Positions 42,306 through 51,033 of a DNA stretch of 64,000 nt are shown here, piece after piece; within the stretch, counting starts at the first letter, position 1, and every line of letters begins with the position of its first letter. Made by a program: the position numbers and the translations under genes. Under the pieces are notes generated by a model. That model saw nothing but the letters and a program-made list of their open reading frames with translations, did not search any database and had not been told where the DNA came from. The stretch covers positions 146,404-210,403 of the forward strand of contig NZ_POWX01000002.1 in assembly GCF_003044445.1 (NCBI RefSeq). The letters run 5' to 3'. Origin of the DNA: Neisseria mucosa (GTDB lineage: Bacteria; Pseudomonadota; Gammaproteobacteria; Burkholderiales; Neisseriaceae).

Positions 42306-44033
42306 ATGCAATTATCAGGCGCACAAATCATAGTGCAAAGTCTCAAAGCCGAAGGTGTAGAGTATGTTTTCGGCTATCCGGGCGGCGCAGTCATCGAAAT
42401 CTACGACGCTATTTTCCAACTCAATAAATTCAAGCACATCCTGGCACGCCACGAGCAGGCGGCGGTACACGCGGCAGATGCGTATGCGCGCGTCAGTGGC
42501 AAAGTCGGCGTTGCGCTGGTTACCTCCGGACCGGGCGTGACCAATGCGTTGACCGGCATTGCCACCGCATACAGCGATTCGATCCCGATGGTGGTCATCA
42601 GCGGACAGGTCGGCAATTCGCTCATCGGTACGGATGCGTTTCAAGAGGTGGATACGGTCGGCATTACCCGTCCGTGCGTCAAACACAATTTCTTGGTAAC
42701 CAATGTCAACGAGCTTGCCGAGACCATTAAGAAGGCATTCCAAATCGCCGCCAGCGGTCGTCCCGGTCCTGTTGTGGTCGATGTTCCTAAAGATGTAACG
42801 CAGGCGATGGCGAAATTCAGCTATCCGCAGGAAGACATCTTTATCCGTTCTTACCAACCTGTAGTGCAAGGTCATATCGGACAGATTAAAAAAGCTGTCC
42901 AAATGTTGGCTTCCGCCAAGCGTCCGATTGTCTATTTCGGCGGCGGTGCAATCTTGGGCAACGCTTCGGAAGAACTGACGAAGTTTGTCCGCATGATGGG
43001 CGCGCCGTGTACCGGCACGCTGATGGGTCTGGGCGCATATCCTTCAAGCGACCGACAATTCTTGGGTATGCTGGGTATGCACGGCACTTACGAAGCTAAC
43101 CTCGCCATGCAAAACGCGGACGTCGTGTTGGCAGTAGGCGCGCGTTTTGATGACCGAGTCGTCTCCGTCCCGTCCAAATTCTTTGAAAAAGCCAAAAAAG
43201 TCATTCATATTGATGTTGACCCGTCCAGCATCGCCAAACGCGTCAAAGTCGATATTCCGATTGTCGGCGATGTGAAAAACGTGTTAACCGAAATGATCGG
43301 CTTGTGGGGCAAACAAGATACGACTCCCGCGTCCGATTCTTTAGAAAAATGGTGGAAAAGCATCGAAGAATGGCGTTCGCGAGACTGTCTGTGGTTTGAC
43401 AACGACAGCGAAATCATCAAACCGCAATACGTCGTGCAAAAACTTGCCGAAATCACCAACAACTCCGCCATCATCACTTCGGACGTAGGGCAACACCAAA
43501 TGTTCGCGGCGCAATATTATCCGTTCGAACGCCCGCGCCAATGGCTTAACTCCGGCGGCTTGGGTACGATGGGTGTAGGTTTGCCGTATGCGATGGGGGC
43601 GAAACTCGCCGCTCCCGATCAAGACGTGTTCTGCATTACCGGCGAAGGTTCAATTCAGATGAACATCCAAGAATTGTCCACCTGCTTCCAATACCGCATT
43701 CCGGTGAACGTCGTTACCCTCAACAACGGCTACCTCGGCATGGTTCGCCAATGGCAGGAACTGTATTACGGCAACCGCGAATCGGAAACCTATTTCGATT
43801 CCCTGCCCGATTTCGTCAAACTGGCGGAAGCATACGGACACATCGGCATCCGCGTGGACAAAAAATCCGATGTTGAAGGCGCGCTTTTGGAAGCGGTCAA
43901 ACAAAAAGACCGTCTGGTATTTATGGACTTCTTGACCGACAAAAAACAAAACGTGCTGCCTATGGTCGGCAACGGCAAAGGTTTGGATGAAATGGTCCTG
44001 CCGCCGCATATGCGCGAAAACCCGAAAGCGTAA
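42306..44033 (+). CDS. ilvB: Acetolactate synthase large subunit
   Basis: Thiamine-diphosphate enzyme for the first shared step of valine, leucine and isoleucine synthesis. 575 residues from MQLSGAQIIVQSLKAEGVEYVFGYPGGAV, with the catalytic Glu in ARHEQAAVHAADAYAR, the FAD region LGMLGMHGTYEANLAM and the ThDP motif GEGSIQMNIQELSTCFQYRIPVNVVTLNN. A GAGG ribosome site lies six bases before the ATG. First gene of ilvB-ilvN-monooxygenase-ilvC. Confidence 0.97.
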   Translation: MQLSGAQIIVQSLKAEGVEYVFGYPGGAVIEIYDAIFQLNKFKHILARHEQAAVHAADAYARVSGKVGVALVTSGPGVTNALTGIATAYSDSIPMVVISGQVGNSLIGTDAFQEVDTVGITRPCVKHNFLVTNVNELAETIKKAFQIAASGRPGPVVVDVPKDVTQAMAKFSYPQEDIFIRSYQPVVQGHIGQIKKAVQMLASAKRPIVYFGGGAILGNASEELTKFVRMMGAPCTGTLMGLGAYPSSDRQFLGMLGMHGTYEANLAMQNADVVLAVGARFDDRVVSVPSKFFEKAKKVIHIDVDPSSIAKRVKVDIPIVGDVKNVLTEMIGLWGKQDTTPASDSLEKWWKSIEEWRSRDCLWFDNDSEIIKPQYVVQKLAEITNNSAIITSDVGQHQMFAAQYYPFERPRQWLNSGGLGTMGVGLPYAMGAKLAAPDQDVFCITGEGSIQMNIQELSTCFQYRIPVNVVTLNNGYLGMVRQWQELYYGNRESETYFDSLPDFVKLAEAYGHIGIRVDKKSDVEGALLEAVKQKDRLVFMDFLTDKKQNVLPMVGNGKGLDEMVLPPHMRENPKA

Positions 44034-44044
44034 GGAGAACGACA

Positions 44045-44536
44045 ATGCGACATATCTTATCTGTTCTGATGGAAAACGAATCAGGCGCGATGAGCCGCGT
44101 GGTCGGTCTTTTCTCCGCTCGCGACTACAACATCGACTCCTTGGCTGTAGCCCCGACCGAAGACAAAACCCTTTCGCGCATGACCATCGTTACCCATGGC
44201 GACGAACAAGTCATCGAACAAATCACCAAGCAACTCAATAAATTGATTGAGGTAATCAAAGTGGTCGATTTGAACGAAAGCCGTTTTGTCGAACGCGAAT
44301 TGATGCTGGTAAAAGTCCGCGCCGTCGGAAAAGACCGCGACGAATTTTTACGTCTGACCGAAATCTACCGCGGCAGCATCATCGACGTAACCGACCGCAG
44401 CTACACCATCGAAATCACAGGCTCTACCGACAAACTCGACTCCTTCCTCGAAACCGTCGGACGCGCCCAGATTTTGGAAACCGTACGCACAGGCGCAGCC
44501 GGTATCGGCCGCGGCGAGCGTATTTTGAAAATTTAA
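44045..44536 (+). CDS. ilvN: Acetolactate synthase small (regulatory) subunit
   Basis: 163 residues: N-terminal ACT domain (MRHILSVLMENESGAMSRVVGLFSARDYNIDSLAV) that binds valine, then a second domain (LMLVKVRAVGKDRDEFLRLTEIYRG). Activates IlvB and gives feedback inhibition. Starts 11 bases after ilvB with an AAGGAGA site. The symbol ilvH is equally used. Confidence 0.96.
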   Translation: MRHILSVLMENESGAMSRVVGLFSARDYNIDSLAVAPTEDKTLSRMTIVTHGDEQVIEQITKQLNKLIEVIKVVDLNESRFVERELMLVKVRAVGKDRDEFLRLTEIYRGSIIDVTDRSYTIEITGSTDKLDSFLETVGRAQILETVRTGAAGIGRGERILKI

Positions 44537-44545
44537 CACCGTCAG

Positions 44546-44578
44546 GTTTTCAGACGACCCGATAGGTCGTCTGAAAAC
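44546..44578. repeat. Outward-facing DUS pair in the ilv operon
   Basis: GTTTTCAGACGACC-CGAT-AGGTCGTCTGAAAAC: a perfect hairpin with a tight loop but no T run. It may stabilise or process the transcript between ilvN and the next gene. Confidence 0.7.
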
Positions 44579-44598
44579 AGAAACGGCAGGAGAGATTT

Positions 44599-44892
44599 AT
44601 GTCAAACATTAAAATCGTCGCGCTGGTTACCGTCAAACCCGAATACACGGAAACGCTGAAACCCTTGTTCCAAAACCTGGTCAAAGCCAGCCGCGTGGAA
44701 GAAGGCAACATCAGCTACGATCTGCATCAGGAAATCGGCAAACCCGAACGTTTCGTCTTCATCGAAAACTGGAAATCCCAAGCAGCCATCGATGCGCATA
44801 ACGCCAGCGAACATTTCCAAGGCTTCGTCAAAGCCATCGACGGCAAAACCGATGCACTCGAAATCGTTTTGATGGAAGAACTCTCCGTTTAA
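44599..44892 (+). CDS. Antibiotic biosynthesis monooxygenase (ABM)-type small protein
   Basis: 97 residues: MSNIKIVALVTVKPEYTETLKPLFQNLVKASRVEEGNISYDLHQ is the dimeric ferredoxin-like ABM fold of YgiN-type quinol monooxygenases; FVFIENWKSQAAIDAHNASEHFQGF is the second half. The GGAG site precedes the ATG. It sits between ilvN and ilvC in the same direction. A role in branched-chain synthesis is not known; quinone or aldehyde chemistry is possible. Confidence 0.85.
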   Translation: MSNIKIVALVTVKPEYTETLKPLFQNLVKASRVEEGNISYDLHQEIGKPERFVFIENWKSQAAIDAHNASEHFQGFVKAIDGKTDALEIVLMEELSV

Positions 44893-44965
44893 CCCTTTAC
44901 CCTCAATCCAACTGTCCGGCATCCTCAACACACAGCCGGAACCCATTTTATCCAAAGGAAATCAA

Positions 44966-45979
44966 ATGCAAGTTTATTACGATAAAGACGCCGACCTGTC
45001 CCTGATCAAAGGTAAAACCGTCGCCATCATCGGCTACGGCTCGCAAGGCCACGCCCACGCAGCCAACCTGAAAGATTCAGGCGTAAACGTAGTAGTCGGC
45101 CTGCGCCAAGGCGGTTCTTGGAAAAAAGCAGAGGCAGCCGGCTTCGAAGTATTATCCGTAGCTGATGCCACCAAAAAAGCAGACGTAGTGATGATTCTGC
45201 TGCCCGACGAAAACCAACCCGTCGTATACAAAAACGAAATCGAGCCTAACCTGAAACAAGGCGCGGTACTCGCTTTCGCACACGGCTTCAACGTACACTA
45301 CAACCAAATCGTACCGCGTGCCGACTTGGACGTGATTATGGTTGCTCCCAAAGGCCCAGGCCACACCGTGCGCAGCGAATTTTTGAAAGGCGGCGGCGTG
45401 CCTTCACTGATCGCCGTTTACCAAGATAAAAGCGGCAAAGCCCGCGACATCGCCCTGTCTTACGCAGCAGCCAACGGCGGCACCAAAGGCGGCGTTATTG
45501 AAACCAACTTCCGCGAAGAAACCGAAACCGACCTCTTCGGCGAACAAGCCGTATTGTGCGGCGGCGCAGTCGAGCTGGTGAAATGCGGCTTTGAAACCCT
45601 GGTTGAAGCCGGTTACGCACCTGAAATGGCTTACTTCGAATGTCTGCACGAGCTGAAACTGATCGTAGACTTGATGTACGAAGGCGGTATCGCCAACATG
45701 AACTACTCCATTTCCAACAACGCGGAATACGGCGAATACGTTACCGGCCCTGAAGTCATCACGTCTGCTACCAAAGAAGCGATGAAAAAAGCCCTGTACC
45801 GTATTCAAAGCGGCGAATACGCCAAAATGTTCATTCAAGAAGGCGCAACCAACTACGCCAGCATGACCGCACGCCGTCGTCTGAATGCCGACCACCAAAT
45901 CGAAAAAGTCGGCGCACAACTGCGCTCCATGATGCCTTGGATTGCCAAAAACAAACTGGTCGACTTGGATAAAAACTAA
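44966..45979 (+). CDS. ilvC: Ketol-acid reductoisomerase (NADP+)
   Basis: Second step of branched-chain amino acid synthesis. 337 residues, class I (short) form. The Rossmann motif is IIGYGSQGHAHAANLKDSG; metal-binding residues lie in ETETDLFGEQAVLCGGAVELVKCGFETLVEAGYAPEMAYFECLHELKLIVDLMYEGG. Starts 73 bases after the ABM gene with AAAGGAAA. Last gene of the operon. Confidence 0.98.
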   Translation: MQVYYDKDADLSLIKGKTVAIIGYGSQGHAHAANLKDSGVNVVVGLRQGGSWKKAEAAGFEVLSVADATKKADVVMILLPDENQPVVYKNEIEPNLKQGAVLAFAHGFNVHYNQIVPRADLDVIMVAPKGPGHTVRSEFLKGGGVPSLIAVYQDKSGKARDIALSYAAANGGTKGGVIETNFREETETDLFGEQAVLCGGAVELVKCGFETLVEAGYAPEMAYFECLHELKLIVDLMYEGGIANMNYSISNNAEYGEYVTGPEVITSATKEAMKKALYRIQSGEYAKMFIQEGATNYASMTARRRLNADHQIEKVGAQLRSMMPWIAKNKLVDLDKN

Positions 45980-45994
45980 TTCGATTCAGCTAAC

Positions 45995-46028
45995 AAAAAA
46001 CCTGCCCGATGATTCGGGCAGGTTTTTT
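45995..46028 (+). terminator. Intrinsic terminator of the ilv operon
   Basis: AAAAAACCTGCCCGA and TCGGGCAGGTTTTTT with a four-base loop: a strong terminator without DUS. Confidence 0.9.
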
Positions 46029-46042
46029 GTTATACACAGCGT

Positions 46043-46087
46043 AAAAAGGTCGTCTGAAAACCCAAATGTATTTCAGACGACCTTTTT
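46043..46087. terminator. DUS-pair hairpin between ilvC and the His-rich gene
   Basis: AAAAAGGTCGTCTGAAA pairs with TTTCAGACGACCTTTTT. It lies 23 bases after the His-rich gene's stop on the minus strand and likely terminates it. Confidence 0.75.
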
Positions 46088-46109
46088 ATACCTAAGCTCT
46101 AAAAACTGC

Positions 46110-46445
46110 TTACTTCACAATCTCAACCGGACCATGATCGTCGCAGTGGTCGCCGTGTTGATGGTGCAGGCGGCCGTTGACGATGTAGTCGGTGTGATCG
46201 CCGTGCGGTACGGCTTCATGGCCGCAGCCTTCGCCGTGAACGTGGCCTTGGCAGGTGTCGACGGGATGGCAGCCGTCGGGATTGGTTTCATTGACGCTTA
46301 AGCTGTGCTCGTCGTAATGACCGTTATGTTCGTGGTGCAGATGACCGTCGTGCAGATAGTCGGTATGGTCGTCATGTTTGATGGCGGTATGGCCGCAACC
46401 GGCACCATGGGTATGATCATGATGATCGTGGATTTTGCAAGTCAT
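46110..46445 (-). CDS. Histidine-rich metal-binding protein with internal duplication
   Basis: 111 residues, about a quarter His, with many Asp and Glu and paired Cys. Two repeats align: GAGCGHTAIKHDDHTDYLHDGHLHHEHNGH (about 15-44) and GEGCGHEAVPHGDHTDYIVNGRLHHQHGDH (about 71-100). No signal peptide, so cytoplasmic. The composition suggests storage or buffering of zinc, nickel or copper; the exact metal is not shown. A possible Zur box lies about 100 bases upstream. The family is known from Neisseria only as hypothetical. Confidence 0.8.
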   Translation of the reverse strand: MTCKIHDHHDHTHGAGCGHTAIKHDDHTDYLHDGHLHHEHNGHYDEHSLSVNETNPDGCHPVDTCQGHVHGEGCGHEAVPHGDHTDYIVNGRLHHQHGDHCDDHGPVEIVK

Positions 46446-46548
46446 TTTGATTCCTCGTTATCGGTGGTTAATTCAAACCCTTTAGGTTACGCCCCTATAG
46501 TATCCTTTTTTGGCAGCTCAGTAAACAATTTCTTCTTTATTAACATAG

Positions 46549-46563
46549 TGTTACGGTATATCA
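46549..46563 (-). promoter_or_regulatory. Candidate Zur box upstream of the His-rich gene
   Basis: TGTTACGGTATATCA matches the neisserial Zur pattern as I remember it (TGTTAT-N3-ATAACA) with two mismatches. It would put the His-rich protein under zinc control. Found by eye. Confidence 0.4.
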
Positions 46564-46746
46564 TTATAGCTTTTAAAGGTCGTCTGAACGCGCAATTTTG
46601 ATGATATGCCTCTTGCGAATGTTTCAGACGACCTCACCATTCGTTATCATTTATAATGTCATTTCCTAGACGGCTTGGCAGCTTGTGCCGATGGTGCGTA
46701 TAGGTCGTCTGAAAACAATATCAAGATAAATATAGGATTTTTCACT

Positions 46747-47598
46747 ATGTGGGACACAGTACGGCAATGGCTGCATACCCTGCCGGTGCGCGAGGAAGTC
46801 GTGGAATCGGTGCTGATGGTGGTGGCGCTGCTGGTTTTTCGGGGTATTTTGCTGAACCTTTATCTGCGCCGCCATCCGCATTACAGCATTGAGGAAAAAC
46901 GCCGCTCCTTGGTACTCAGCCGCAATCTGACGTTGATTTTGACGATTTTCGGGTTGGCAATAATTTGGGCGACACAAATTCAGACGCTGGCGCTATCGAT
47001 GTTTGCCGTAGCGGCGGCGATTGTGGTGGCGACTAAAGAGTTGATTATGTGTTTGTCGGGCAGCATCCTGCGCTCGGTAACGAAACAATATTCGGTTGGC
47101 GACTATATCGAAGTTGACGGTCTGCGCGGGCGCGTGGTCGATATTAATCTTTTGAACACGCTGATGATGCAGATCGGCCCGAACCCGCTGGTCGGTCAGC
47201 TTTCGGGCAAAACGCTGTCGTTTCCCAACAGCCTGCTTTTGAACCATTCCGTCCGCCGCGACAATATTTTGGGCGATTATGTGATTCATACGGTGGAGAT
47301 TCCCGTACCGATTCATTTGGATTCAGATGTGATTGTAGGTCGTCTGAAAGCCGTATTGGAGCCTTTGTGCCGACCTTATGTGCCTGCCATCCAACAGCAT
47401 TTGGATAATGTTCAAGCGGAGAAATTATTTATCACACCCGCCGCCCAGCCGCGCGTAACCCGCGTGCCGCATGACGACAAGGTGTACCTTATCATCGTGC
47501 GCTATGCCTCGCCCGTGGCGAAGCGTTTAGAAATCCAGCAAGCAGTGTTGGATGAATTTTTGCGCGTACAATACCGCCTGCTAAACCCTCAAGCTTAA
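46747..47598 (+). CDS. Small-conductance mechanosensitive channel, MscS family
   Basis: 283 residues from MWDTVRQWLHTLPVREEVVES. Three membrane helices; the third, pore-lining one is LSMFAVAAAIVVATKELIMCLSGSIL, rich in Ala but with Lys-Glu. Then the beta domain (QYSVGDYIEVDGLRGRVVDINLLNTLMM, LSFPNSLLLNHSVRR) and the alpha/beta C-terminal cage. It would release solutes on osmotic downshock. An upstream start would add 24 poorly conserved residues. A DUS lies just before it. Confidence 0.88.
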   Translation: MWDTVRQWLHTLPVREEVVESVLMVVALLVFRGILLNLYLRRHPHYSIEEKRRSLVLSRNLTLILTIFGLAIIWATQIQTLALSMFAVAAAIVVATKELIMCLSGSILRSVTKQYSVGDYIEVDGLRGRVVDINLLNTLMMQIGPNPLVGQLSGKTLSFPNSLLLNHSVRRDNILGDYVIHTVEIPVPIHLDSDVIVGRLKAVLEPLCRPYVPAIQQHLDNVQAEKLFITPAAQPRVTRVPHDDKVYLIIVRYASPVAKRLEIQQAVLDEFLRVQYRLLNPQA

Positions 47599-47630
47599 GC
47601 CCATAATCTATTAACAATCAGGAAAATACT

Positions 47631-48497
47631 ATGTTGCCCGAATCCTCCCTTACGCAAATGTACCCCGTCATCATGACCCCCAGCCACGACGGGAAATATT
47701 TCCACAATTACGTCCTTTCGCTGCTCAATATCGTCCACACCAGCGCGCAAAACGGCTGGCCGCTGCAAGTAATGATGCAGCGCGGCGAGAGCCTGATTAC
47801 CCGCGCGCGCAATAATTGCGTGGCGACCTTCTTGGAAAACCAAGAATGGACGCACCTCTTCTGGATAGACTCCGACATCGGTTTTTCCGCCGAAGCGTTC
47901 TACCGCCTGCTTTTGGCGGATAAAGACGTGGTAGCGGGCATTTATCCGTTGAAACGGGAAAACTGGCCGGACGAAGGCGTTCCCGCCGGCACGACCCAAG
48001 CGGATTTCGAGCGGATGTACACCGCCTACACCGTCAACACAGGCGATAAAAACGAAAACGGCGAAATCGTCCTGCGCGTCGATGAAGAAGGCTTTATGAA
48101 AGTCGATGACGCGCCGACCGGATTCATGGTCATCAAACGCAGCGTGTTCGAAAAAATGATGGCCGCCTACCCCGAGCTGAACTACATCTCCGACAGTGAC
48201 TACAAACGCGAAGACAAAGGGCTGCACTACCGATTTTTCGACTGCATGGTCGATCCCGAAAGCAAACGCTACCTTTCCGAAGACTACACGTTCTGCCGCC
48301 TGTGGCAGCAAATCGGGGGCGAAGTTTATGTTGACGTCCAATCCAACCTGACCCACCAAGGCGCGAAAATCTACCGCGGCGCGTTTGCCGACTCACTGCA
48401 AACCAATGTCGCACAAGCCGTGTTCGCCCCCGCGGGCACGCCGATGAGCCTCGACCTCGCCGCCCCGCTCAAATCCAACCCGCGCGGCGCGGAATAG
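47631..48497 (+). CDS. Putative glycosyltransferase, GT-A-like
   Basis: 288 residues. WTHLFWIDSDIGFSAEAFYRLLLADKDVVAGIYPLK holds an acidic D-S-D motif in the context expected for a nucleotide-sugar and metal site; QRGESLITRARNNCVATFLEN precedes it and DAPTGFMVIKRSVFEKM and LSEDYTFCRLWQQIGGEVYVD follow, as in many GT2-like or Anp1/Mnn9-like enzymes. No membrane segment. It follows the MscS gene by 32 bases in the same direction. Acceptor and sugar unknown. Confidence 0.7.
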   Translation: MLPESSLTQMYPVIMTPSHDGKYFHNYVLSLLNIVHTSAQNGWPLQVMMQRGESLITRARNNCVATFLENQEWTHLFWIDSDIGFSAEAFYRLLLADKDVVAGIYPLKRENWPDEGVPAGTTQADFERMYTAYTVNTGDKNENGEIVLRVDEEGFMKVDDAPTGFMVIKRSVFEKMMAAYPELNYISDSDYKREDKGLHYRFFDCMVDPESKRYLSEDYTFCRLWQQIGGEVYVDVQSNLTHQGAKIYRGAFADSLQTNVAQAVFAPAGTPMSLDLAAPLKSNPRGAE

Positions 48498-48742
48498 CGT
48501 AAAAACAGGGAAAGACGCTTTAAGCCTGACGCGATGGCACTATATCTCCCCTATTGTTTGCCCCGTCGTTTTCAGACGACCCCGAATCCAAACAGGTCGT
48601 CTGAAAACACAATCGGTTCGCCCGAACGGCAAACCTAAAACCCTAGACACACATTATCCCCATTTTCCCATTGACTCAGGCGGCAGCCATTTTTCAGACG
48701 ACCTCCGTCCGAACCCGCCACCCACACAAAGGAATCCCATCC

Positions 48743-50779
48743 ATGACCGACAACGTACTGCTCCATTTGGGCGAAGAACCCCGTTTTGACGCCATCCAAA
48801 CCGCCGACATCAAACCCGCCCTGCAAACCGCCATCACCGAAGCGCGCGCGCAGATTGCCGAAGTCAAAGCCCAAACGCACACCGACTGGGCAAACACCGT
48901 CGAGCGTCTGACCGACATTACCGAACGCGTCGACAGGATTTGGGGCGTCGTGTCGCACCTCAACTCCGTCGTCGATACGCCCGAACTGCGCGCCGTCTAT
49001 AACGAACTGATGCCCGAAATCACCATCTTCTTCACCGAAATCGGACAAGACATCGAGCTGTACAACCGCTTCAAAACCATCAAAAATTCCCCCGAATTCG
49101 CCACCCTCTCCCCCGCACAAAAAACCAAGCTCAACCACGACCTGCGCGATTTCGTCCTCAGCGGCGCGGAATTGCCGCCCGAACAGCAGGCAGAACTGGC
49201 GAAACTGCAAACCGAAGGCGCGCAACTCTCCGCCAAATTCTCGCAAAACGTCTTAGACGCAACCGACGCCTTCGCCCTCTACTTTGACGACGCCGCACCG
49301 CTTGCCGGCATCCCCGAAGACTCGCTCGCCATGTTTGCCGCCGCCGCGCAAAACGAAGGCAAAACAGGCTACAAAATCGGTTTGCAGATTCCGCACTACC
49401 TCGCCGTTATCCAATACGCCGACAACCGCGATCTGCGCGAACAAATCTACCGCGCCTACGTTACCCGCGCCAGCGAACTTTCAGACGACGGCAAATTCGA
49501 CAACACCGCCAACATCGACCGCACGCTCGAAAACGCCCTGCAAACCGCCAAACTGCTCGGCTTCAAAAACTACGCCGAGCTGTCGTTGGCAACCAAAATG
49601 GCGGATACACCCGAACAAGTCCTCACCTTCCTGCACGACCTCGCCCGCCGCGCCAAACCCTACGCCGAAAAAGACCTCGCCGAAGTCAAAGCCTTCGCCC
49701 GCGAACGCCTGAACCTCGCCGACCCGCAGCCGTGGGATTTGAGCTACGCCAGCGAAAAACTGCGCGAAGCCAAATACGCATTCAGCGAAACCGAAGTCAA
49801 AAAATACTTCCCCGTTGGCAAAGTCCTGGCAGGCCTGTTCGCCCAAATCAAAAAACTCTACGGCATCGGGTTCGCCGAAAAAACCGTTCCCGTCTGGCAC
49901 AAAGACGTGCGCTACTTCGAGCTGGAGCAAAACGGCAAAACCATAGGCGGCGTCTATATGGACCTCTACGCCCGCGAAGGCAAACGCGGCGGCGCGTGGA
50001 TGAACGACTACAAAGGCCGCCGCCGCTTCGCCGACGGCACGCTGCAACTGCCCACCGCCTACCTCGTCTGCAACTTCACCCCGCCCGTAGGCGGCAAAGA
50101 AGCCCGCCTCTCCCATGACGAAATCCTCACCCTCTTCCACGAAACCGGCCACGGCCTGCACCACCTGCTCACCCAAGTGGACGAACTGGGCGTATCCGGC
50201 ATCAACGGCGTCGAGTGGGACGCAGTCGAGCTGCCCAGCCAGTTTATGGAAAACTTCGTCTGGGAATACGACGTCTTGGCACAAATGTCCGCCCACGAAG
50301 AAACCGGCGAGCCCCTGCCGAAAGAACTCTTCGACAAAATGCTCGCCGCCAAAAACTTCCAGCGCGGCATGTTCCTCGTCCGCCAGATGGAGTTCGCCCT
50401 CTTCGACATGACCATTTACAGCGAAGACGACGAAGGCCGTCTGAAAAACTGGCCGCAGGTTTTAGACAGCGTGCGCAAAGAAGTCGCCGTCATCCAACCG
50501 CCCGAATACAACCGCTTCGCCAACAGCTTCGGCCACATCTTCGCCGGCGGCTACTCCGCAGGCTATTACAGCTACGCCTGGGCCGAAGTCCTCAGCGCCG
50601 ACGCCTACGCCGCCTTTGAAGAAAGCGACGACGTCGCCGCCACAGGCAAACGCTTCTGGCAGGAAATCCTCGCCGTCGGCGGCTCCCGCAGCGCGGCGGA
50701 ATCCTTCAAAGCCTTCCGCGGACGCGAACCGAGCATAGACGCACTGCTGCGCCACAGCGGCTTCGACAACGCGGCTTGA
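48743..50779 (+). CDS. prlC: Oligopeptidase A (M3 family zinc metallopeptidase)
   Basis: 678 residues from MTDNVLLHLGEEPRFDAIQTADIKPAL. Active site HETGH in LTLFHETGHGLHHLLTQVDELGVSG, third zinc ligand in VEWDAVELPSQFMENFVWEY, and the C-terminal substrate loop NRFANSFGHIFAGGYSAGYYSYAWAEVLSADAY. Degrades short peptides, including cleaved signal peptides, in the cytoplasm. A start 24 codons earlier lies in an upstream DUS region (FQTT) and is less likely. Strong GC richness and standard length. Confidence 0.96.
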   Translation: MTDNVLLHLGEEPRFDAIQTADIKPALQTAITEARAQIAEVKAQTHTDWANTVERLTDITERVDRIWGVVSHLNSVVDTPELRAVYNELMPEITIFFTEIGQDIELYNRFKTIKNSPEFATLSPAQKTKLNHDLRDFVLSGAELPPEQQAELAKLQTEGAQLSAKFSQNVLDATDAFALYFDDAAPLAGIPEDSLAMFAAAAQNEGKTGYKIGLQIPHYLAVIQYADNRDLREQIYRAYVTRASELSDDGKFDNTANIDRTLENALQTAKLLGFKNYAELSLATKMADTPEQVLTFLHDLARRAKPYAEKDLAEVKAFARERLNLADPQPWDLSYASEKLREAKYAFSETEVKKYFPVGKVLAGLFAQIKKLYGIGFAEKTVPVWHKDVRYFELEQNGKTIGGVYMDLYAREGKRGGAWMNDYKGRRRFADGTLQLPTAYLVCNFTPPVGGKEARLSHDEILTLFHETGHGLHHLLTQVDELGVSGINGVEWDAVELPSQFMENFVWEYDVLAQMSAHEETGEPLPKELFDKMLAAKNFQRGMFLVRQMEFALFDMTIYSEDDEGRLKNWPQVLDSVRKEVAVIQPPEYNRFANSFGHIFAGGYSAGYYSYAWAEVLSADAYAAFEESDDVAATGKRFWQEILAVGGSRSAAESFKAFRGREPSIDALLRHSGFDNAA

Positions 50780-50829
50780 AAGTAAGGTTGAGGTAAAAAC
50801 ATAGCGGATTCAATATAAAATGCCTGAAT

Positions 50830-50973
50830 CGTCATTCCCGCGCAGGCGGGAATCCAGAACGTAAAGTTGAAGAAACCGTTTTACCCGATAAGTTCCTGTG
50901 CGGGCAGGTCTGGATTCCCGCCTGCGCGGGAATGACGGCATGTTTTTTGAATTTAATATAAAAGGTCGTCTGA
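50830..50973. repeat. dRS3-bounded repeat, copy 1
   Basis: Two dRS3 units (50834-50853 and 50914-50933) in inverted arrangement around a 60-base core (AACGTAAAGTTGAAG to CTGTGCGGGC), followed by TTTTTTGAATTTAATATAAAAGGTCGTCTGA. The second copy is at 51951-52095, in the same orientation. Confidence 0.9.
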
Positions 50974-50991
50974 CAGTTTCAGACGACCTTT
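50961..50991. repeat. DUS inverted pair
   Basis: AAAGGTCGTCTGACAG opposite TTTCAGACGACCTTT; the left arm is a one-base variant (TGACAG for TGAAA). Confidence 0.65.
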
Positions 50992-51033
50992 ATCGAAACC
51001 AATAAATATTGTTTTGTTAACATTGATAGGGAG

